A program made the position numbers and the translations under genes. The notes beneath the pieces were generated by a model that saw nothing but the letters and a program-made list of their open reading frames with translations, had not been told where the DNA came from and searched no databases. Below, piece after piece: positions 34,308 through 36,263 of a stretch of 36,263 nt of DNA (its first letter is position 1; each line of letters opens with the position of its first letter). Source of the DNA: Paludibacteraceae bacterium (GTDB lineage: Bacteria > Bacteroidota > Bacteroidia > Bacteroidales > Paludibacteraceae); contig JAKSNU010000015.1 in assembly GCA_024399535.1 (NCBI GenBank), positions 1 to 36,263 on the forward strand, written 5' to 3'.

Positions 34308-35306
34308 ATGAAGAAACAACTAATTTTGGCACTGATTATTTTTCTATTATGTGCCTGCAAAAAGGAAACACTGGAACTGCCAGTCAGTGAATTCAACAGT
34401 ACAAGTTCGGTTTTAATGGTTATGCCCAACAATTTTACGTACAATCCTGAGACTGCTGGAAGCAATCCCTTCATGCACGACATACCATTAGATTCAGTGA
34501 CGGAATATGCCATGGCAGAATTTAATAATGCGGTCAATATCCTGAGAGAACATGGCATAGAGGTTCATGTGGTGGAAGACACACCAGACCCTAACACGCC
34601 AGATGCCGTATTCCCTAATAACTGGTTTTCGACGCATTCAGATGGTACATTAGTTTTATATCCAATGTGTGCACCCAATAGACGGGACGAGCGCAAACAA
34701 AGTGTCCTTGACACGATAAAAGCCAATTTTGCATACACCAAATGTCTTAACCTCACTCATTACGAGCAAGATGACCTTTTTCTCGAAGGTACCGGTAGTA
34801 TGGTGCTGGATAGGATAAACAAAGTGGCATACGCTTGTCTGTCGCCAAGGACATCGAAAAAGGTCCTTGATGATTTCTGTTCTGAAATGGGCTACAAAGC
34901 AGTGTTTTTCAACGCAGTAGATGGCAATGGTCAACCAATTTACCACACAAACGTAATGATGGCAGTAGGCACAGATATTGCAATATTATGCGAGCAGTCC
35001 ATTCCTGATGAGCAAGAACTTAAAATGGTAAAAACAGAACTATTCGAATCAGGTAAGACTATAATAAATATCTCGCTTAGCCAGATGACAAATTTCGCAG
35101 GCAATATGCTTGAACTGCACGACAAGAATGGCAAAATGTTCATTGTTATGTCAGAAACGGCACGCAAGTCGCTCAACGATGACCAGATAGACAGAATCAC
35201 ACTAAACGGCACGGAGATAATTTCGATAGATATTCCTATAATTGAGATAGTTGGCGGTGGGTCAATCAGATGTATGATGGCTGAACTGTACACTATAGGT
35301 CAATAA
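34308..35306 (+). CDS. lipoprotein of the guanidine-modifying (CtlX/amidinotransferase-like) hydrolase family
   Basis: The ATG at 34308 is chosen because it starts a lipoprotein signal (MKKQLILALIIFLLCAC, Cys17). An upstream in-frame TTG at 34260 would bury it. The mature part of this 332-residue chain matches the CtlX branch of the arginine deiminase/DDAH superfamily: VLMVMPNNFTYNPETA, TPDAVFPNNWFSTH (substrate-binding Asp and Asn), LEGTGSMVLDR, a catalytic His in PIYHTNVMMAVG, and a nucleophile Cys in GGGSIRCMMAE. All key residues appear present, so activity on a guanidino or ureido compound such as arginine or citrulline is plausible. Known CtlX proteins are cytoplasmic, so the lipid anchor is unusual. 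Confidence 0.85.
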   Translation: MKKQLILALIIFLLCACKKETLELPVSEFNSTSSVLMVMPNNFTYNPETAGSNPFMHDIPLDSVTEYAMAEFNNAVNILREHGIEVHVVEDTPDPNTPDAVFPNNWFSTHSDGTLVLYPMCAPNRRDERKQSVLDTIKANFAYTKCLNLTHYEQDDLFLEGTGSMVLDRINKVAYACLSPRTSKKVLDDFCSEMGYKAVFFNAVDGNGQPIYHTNVMMAVGTDIAILCEQSIPDEQELKMVKTELFESGKTIINISLSQMTNFAGNMLELHDKNGKMFIVMSETARKSLNDDQIDRITLNGTEIISIDIPIIEIVGGGSIRCMMAELYTIGQ

Positions 35307-35318
35307 ATGCGTCTCGCC

Positions 35319-35687
35319 TCAACTCGTCATTCTCGATGGAAGGAACGACCTTGCGGCAGTCAGCTTTGTAAGGCTGTCTGTGGCAATTCGTTGCACTATC
35401 ACACAGATACTCGCCACAATGTCACCAGTGGCAGTCTGCTTCAAATGGTCGAGTATGTTTTCGAGATGTTCGACTGTATTGGTCTTGCCAACGGTAAAGC
35501 CTACATTCCGGAGGACTTCTTGATAAGCCATATAGGTCCTGCATGCACTAAAACAATGCAGGTTCATAAAATAGCTGATTCTTAATGATTTATTCAGATA
35601 AATGATTCGTGGATAATCTTGAAATCGGTCGTTAGTGCACGTTTTTGATACACTAACGACCAATTTCAAGTCAAAATCCTTGTTCAA
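35319..35687 (-). other. unassigned segment with weak ORFs on both strands
   Basis: Between the deiminase-like gene and the ATPase gene, 458 nt carry open frames on both strands. Minus strand: up to 122 residues, or about 82 from a Met near 35567, containing CRTYMAYQEVLRNVGFTVGK. Plus strand: 92 residues from 35307. Neither matches a family I know. The longer minus frame would start inside the ATPase promoter and run through the hairpin at 35618-35670. It may be a gene relic or a repeated intergenic segment. Confidence 0.3.
35618..35670. repeat. 20-nt-arm inverted repeat
   Basis: CTTGAAATCGGTCGTTAGTG (35618-35637) is matched in inverse orientation at 35651-35670 with one mismatch, leaving a 13-nt loop. 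No T-run follows on either strand, so it is not a normal terminator. The core AAATCGGTCGTTAG resembles the terminal repeat AAATCGGTCATTAG of the element at 3448-3637. It sits just upstream of the ATPase promoter. Confidence 0.7.
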
Positions 35688-35710
35688 TCGAAAAAATATT
35701 ATTACCTTTG
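35679..35710 (+). promoter_or_regulatory. promoter of the ATPase gene
   Basis: CTTG at 35679-35682, 20 nt and TACCTTTG at 35703-35710 followed by CAGC match the Bacteroidetes consensus. The ATG is at 35765. Confidence 0.7.
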
Positions 35711-35764
35711 CAGCAAATTGAAACGATACTGATTAAATATATAACTGACTTAATATCAACAATT

Positions 35765-36263
35765 ATGGCTGTACCATTTATCGGAAGGGAAAAAGAAATC
35801 AACGCTCTGAATGATTTTCTCGGCTCTGGAATGTCTGAGTTCATTGTCGTATATGGACGCAGAAGGGTTGGAAAAACGTTTCTGATACAACACGTAATAG
35901 GTGAAGATTATGCTTATTATGCAGCAGGAATACACGGAGCCACAATGAAAGAACAGATAAAGAATTTCGTAAGTGGGTTGCCTGATAAGAATGCACGTCC
36001 AAAGACATGGCTTGAGGCGTTCAGAAATCTTGAGCAATATCTTGAACAACTGCCTGAAGGACGGAAAATAATTTTCATTGACGAAATACCTTGGATGGAT
36101 ACTCAACGCTCTAAATTCATATATGGCCTTGAGCACTTTTGGAACAGTTGGGCATCATGGCGTGACGATATTAAACTCATAGTATGCGGCAGTGCCACCT
36201 CATGGATAGTCAATAACCTAATAAACAGCCGTGGAGGATTGCATAACAGAGTCACGCATCAGA
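35765..36263 (+). CDS. archaeal-type AAA ATPase (ATP-binding/DUF234 family), 5' part only
   Basis: The gene runs off the window after 166 codons. The translated part begins MAVPFIGREKEINALNDFL, then FIVVYGRRRVGKTFLIQ (Walker A, about 31-41), and RKIIFIDEIPWMDTQ (Walker B). LIVCGSATSWIVNNLINSRGG follows, a sensor-1-like strand with the Ser/Thr typical of this family. Full-length members are about 370-480 residues, with a C-terminal restriction-endonuclease-like DUF234 domain, and are common in Bacteroidetes and archaea. Their role is poorly defined. A strong promoter lies just upstream. Confidence 0.9.
   Translation, partial: MAVPFIGREKEINALNDFLGSGMSEFIVVYGRRRVGKTFLIQHVIGEDYAYYAAGIHGATMKEQIKNFVSGLPDKNARPKTWLEAFRNLEQYLEQLPEGRKIIFIDEIPWMDTQRSKFIYGLEHFWNSWASWRDDIKLIVCGSATSWIVNNLINSRGGLHNRVTHQ

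Noticed and set aside
1..36263. CRISPR array, tRNA or rRNA genes
   Set aside because: No evenly spaced direct repeats with unique spacers, no recognisable T-loop or acceptor pairing, and no rRNA core motifs were seen by eye. A tRNAscan or Infernal run would be decisive.
35765..36263. ATPase as part of a defence system
   Set aside because: Only the ATPase half is visible. This family is widespread as a single gene, and no nuclease, methylase or other defence partner is in the window.

Overview
The window looks like a chromosomal segment of an uncultured or little-studied member of the order Bacteroidales. The evidence is the repeated Bacteroidetes-type promoter (about TTTG, 19-20 nt, then TAnnTTTG) ahead of many genes, AT-rich DNA, weak ribosome binding sites, many lipoproteins, type IX secretion genes (PorW/SprE and PorX), an RprX/RprY-like two-component pair and ATP-dependent PEP carboxykinase. 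I cannot fix the family or genus. I saw no rRNA, tRNA or CRISPR array.

Layout. 1-1068 holds no convincing protein gene. It has a degenerate 11-nt tandem repeat (about 144-253), a solo transposon end (345-396) and a strongly folded RNA candidate with its own -7 box and T-run (about 530-804). 1069-3301 (+) is a three-gene envelope cluster: two lipoproteins and one exported protein, the last two sharing a C-terminal domain. 3448-3637 is a MITE-like element next to a gene remnant. 3992-10648 (-) runs mrp, then membrane fusion protein, RND pump and outer-membrane channel. 10719-14376 (-) is M16 peptidase, O-methyltransferase and sppA. 14465-20435 (+) is porW, porX, murF and a Rieske-like lipoprotein, followed by gcvH and folK (+). 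21556-27062 (-) is rsmA, corA, a small outer-membrane protein, a porin, an aguB-like amidase and a secreted flavodoxin-domain protein. 27152-31626 (+) is a GtrA-like protein, rprX, rprY and pckA. 31805-33487 (+) is a lipoprotein with an amidohydrolase fold that appears to have lost metal ligands. 33504-34078 is a deleted insertion element. 34308-35306 (+) is a lipoprotein of the arginine/citrulline-modifying hydrolase family. The window ends inside an archaeal-type ATPase gene (35765 onward).

How the parts work together. Much of the content concerns the cell envelope: drug efflux, type IX secretion regulation, peptidoglycan precursor synthesis, envelope proteolysis and outer-membrane barrels. 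Central metabolism is represented by pckA, gcvH and folK. The most unusual items are the structured RNA, the apparent pseudo-amidohydrolase, the Rieske-like lipoprotein with cysteines where histidines are expected, the exported flavodoxin fusion, the lipid-anchored deiminase-superfamily hydrolase, and several short intergenic repeat families. No complete new defence or mobile system is visible.
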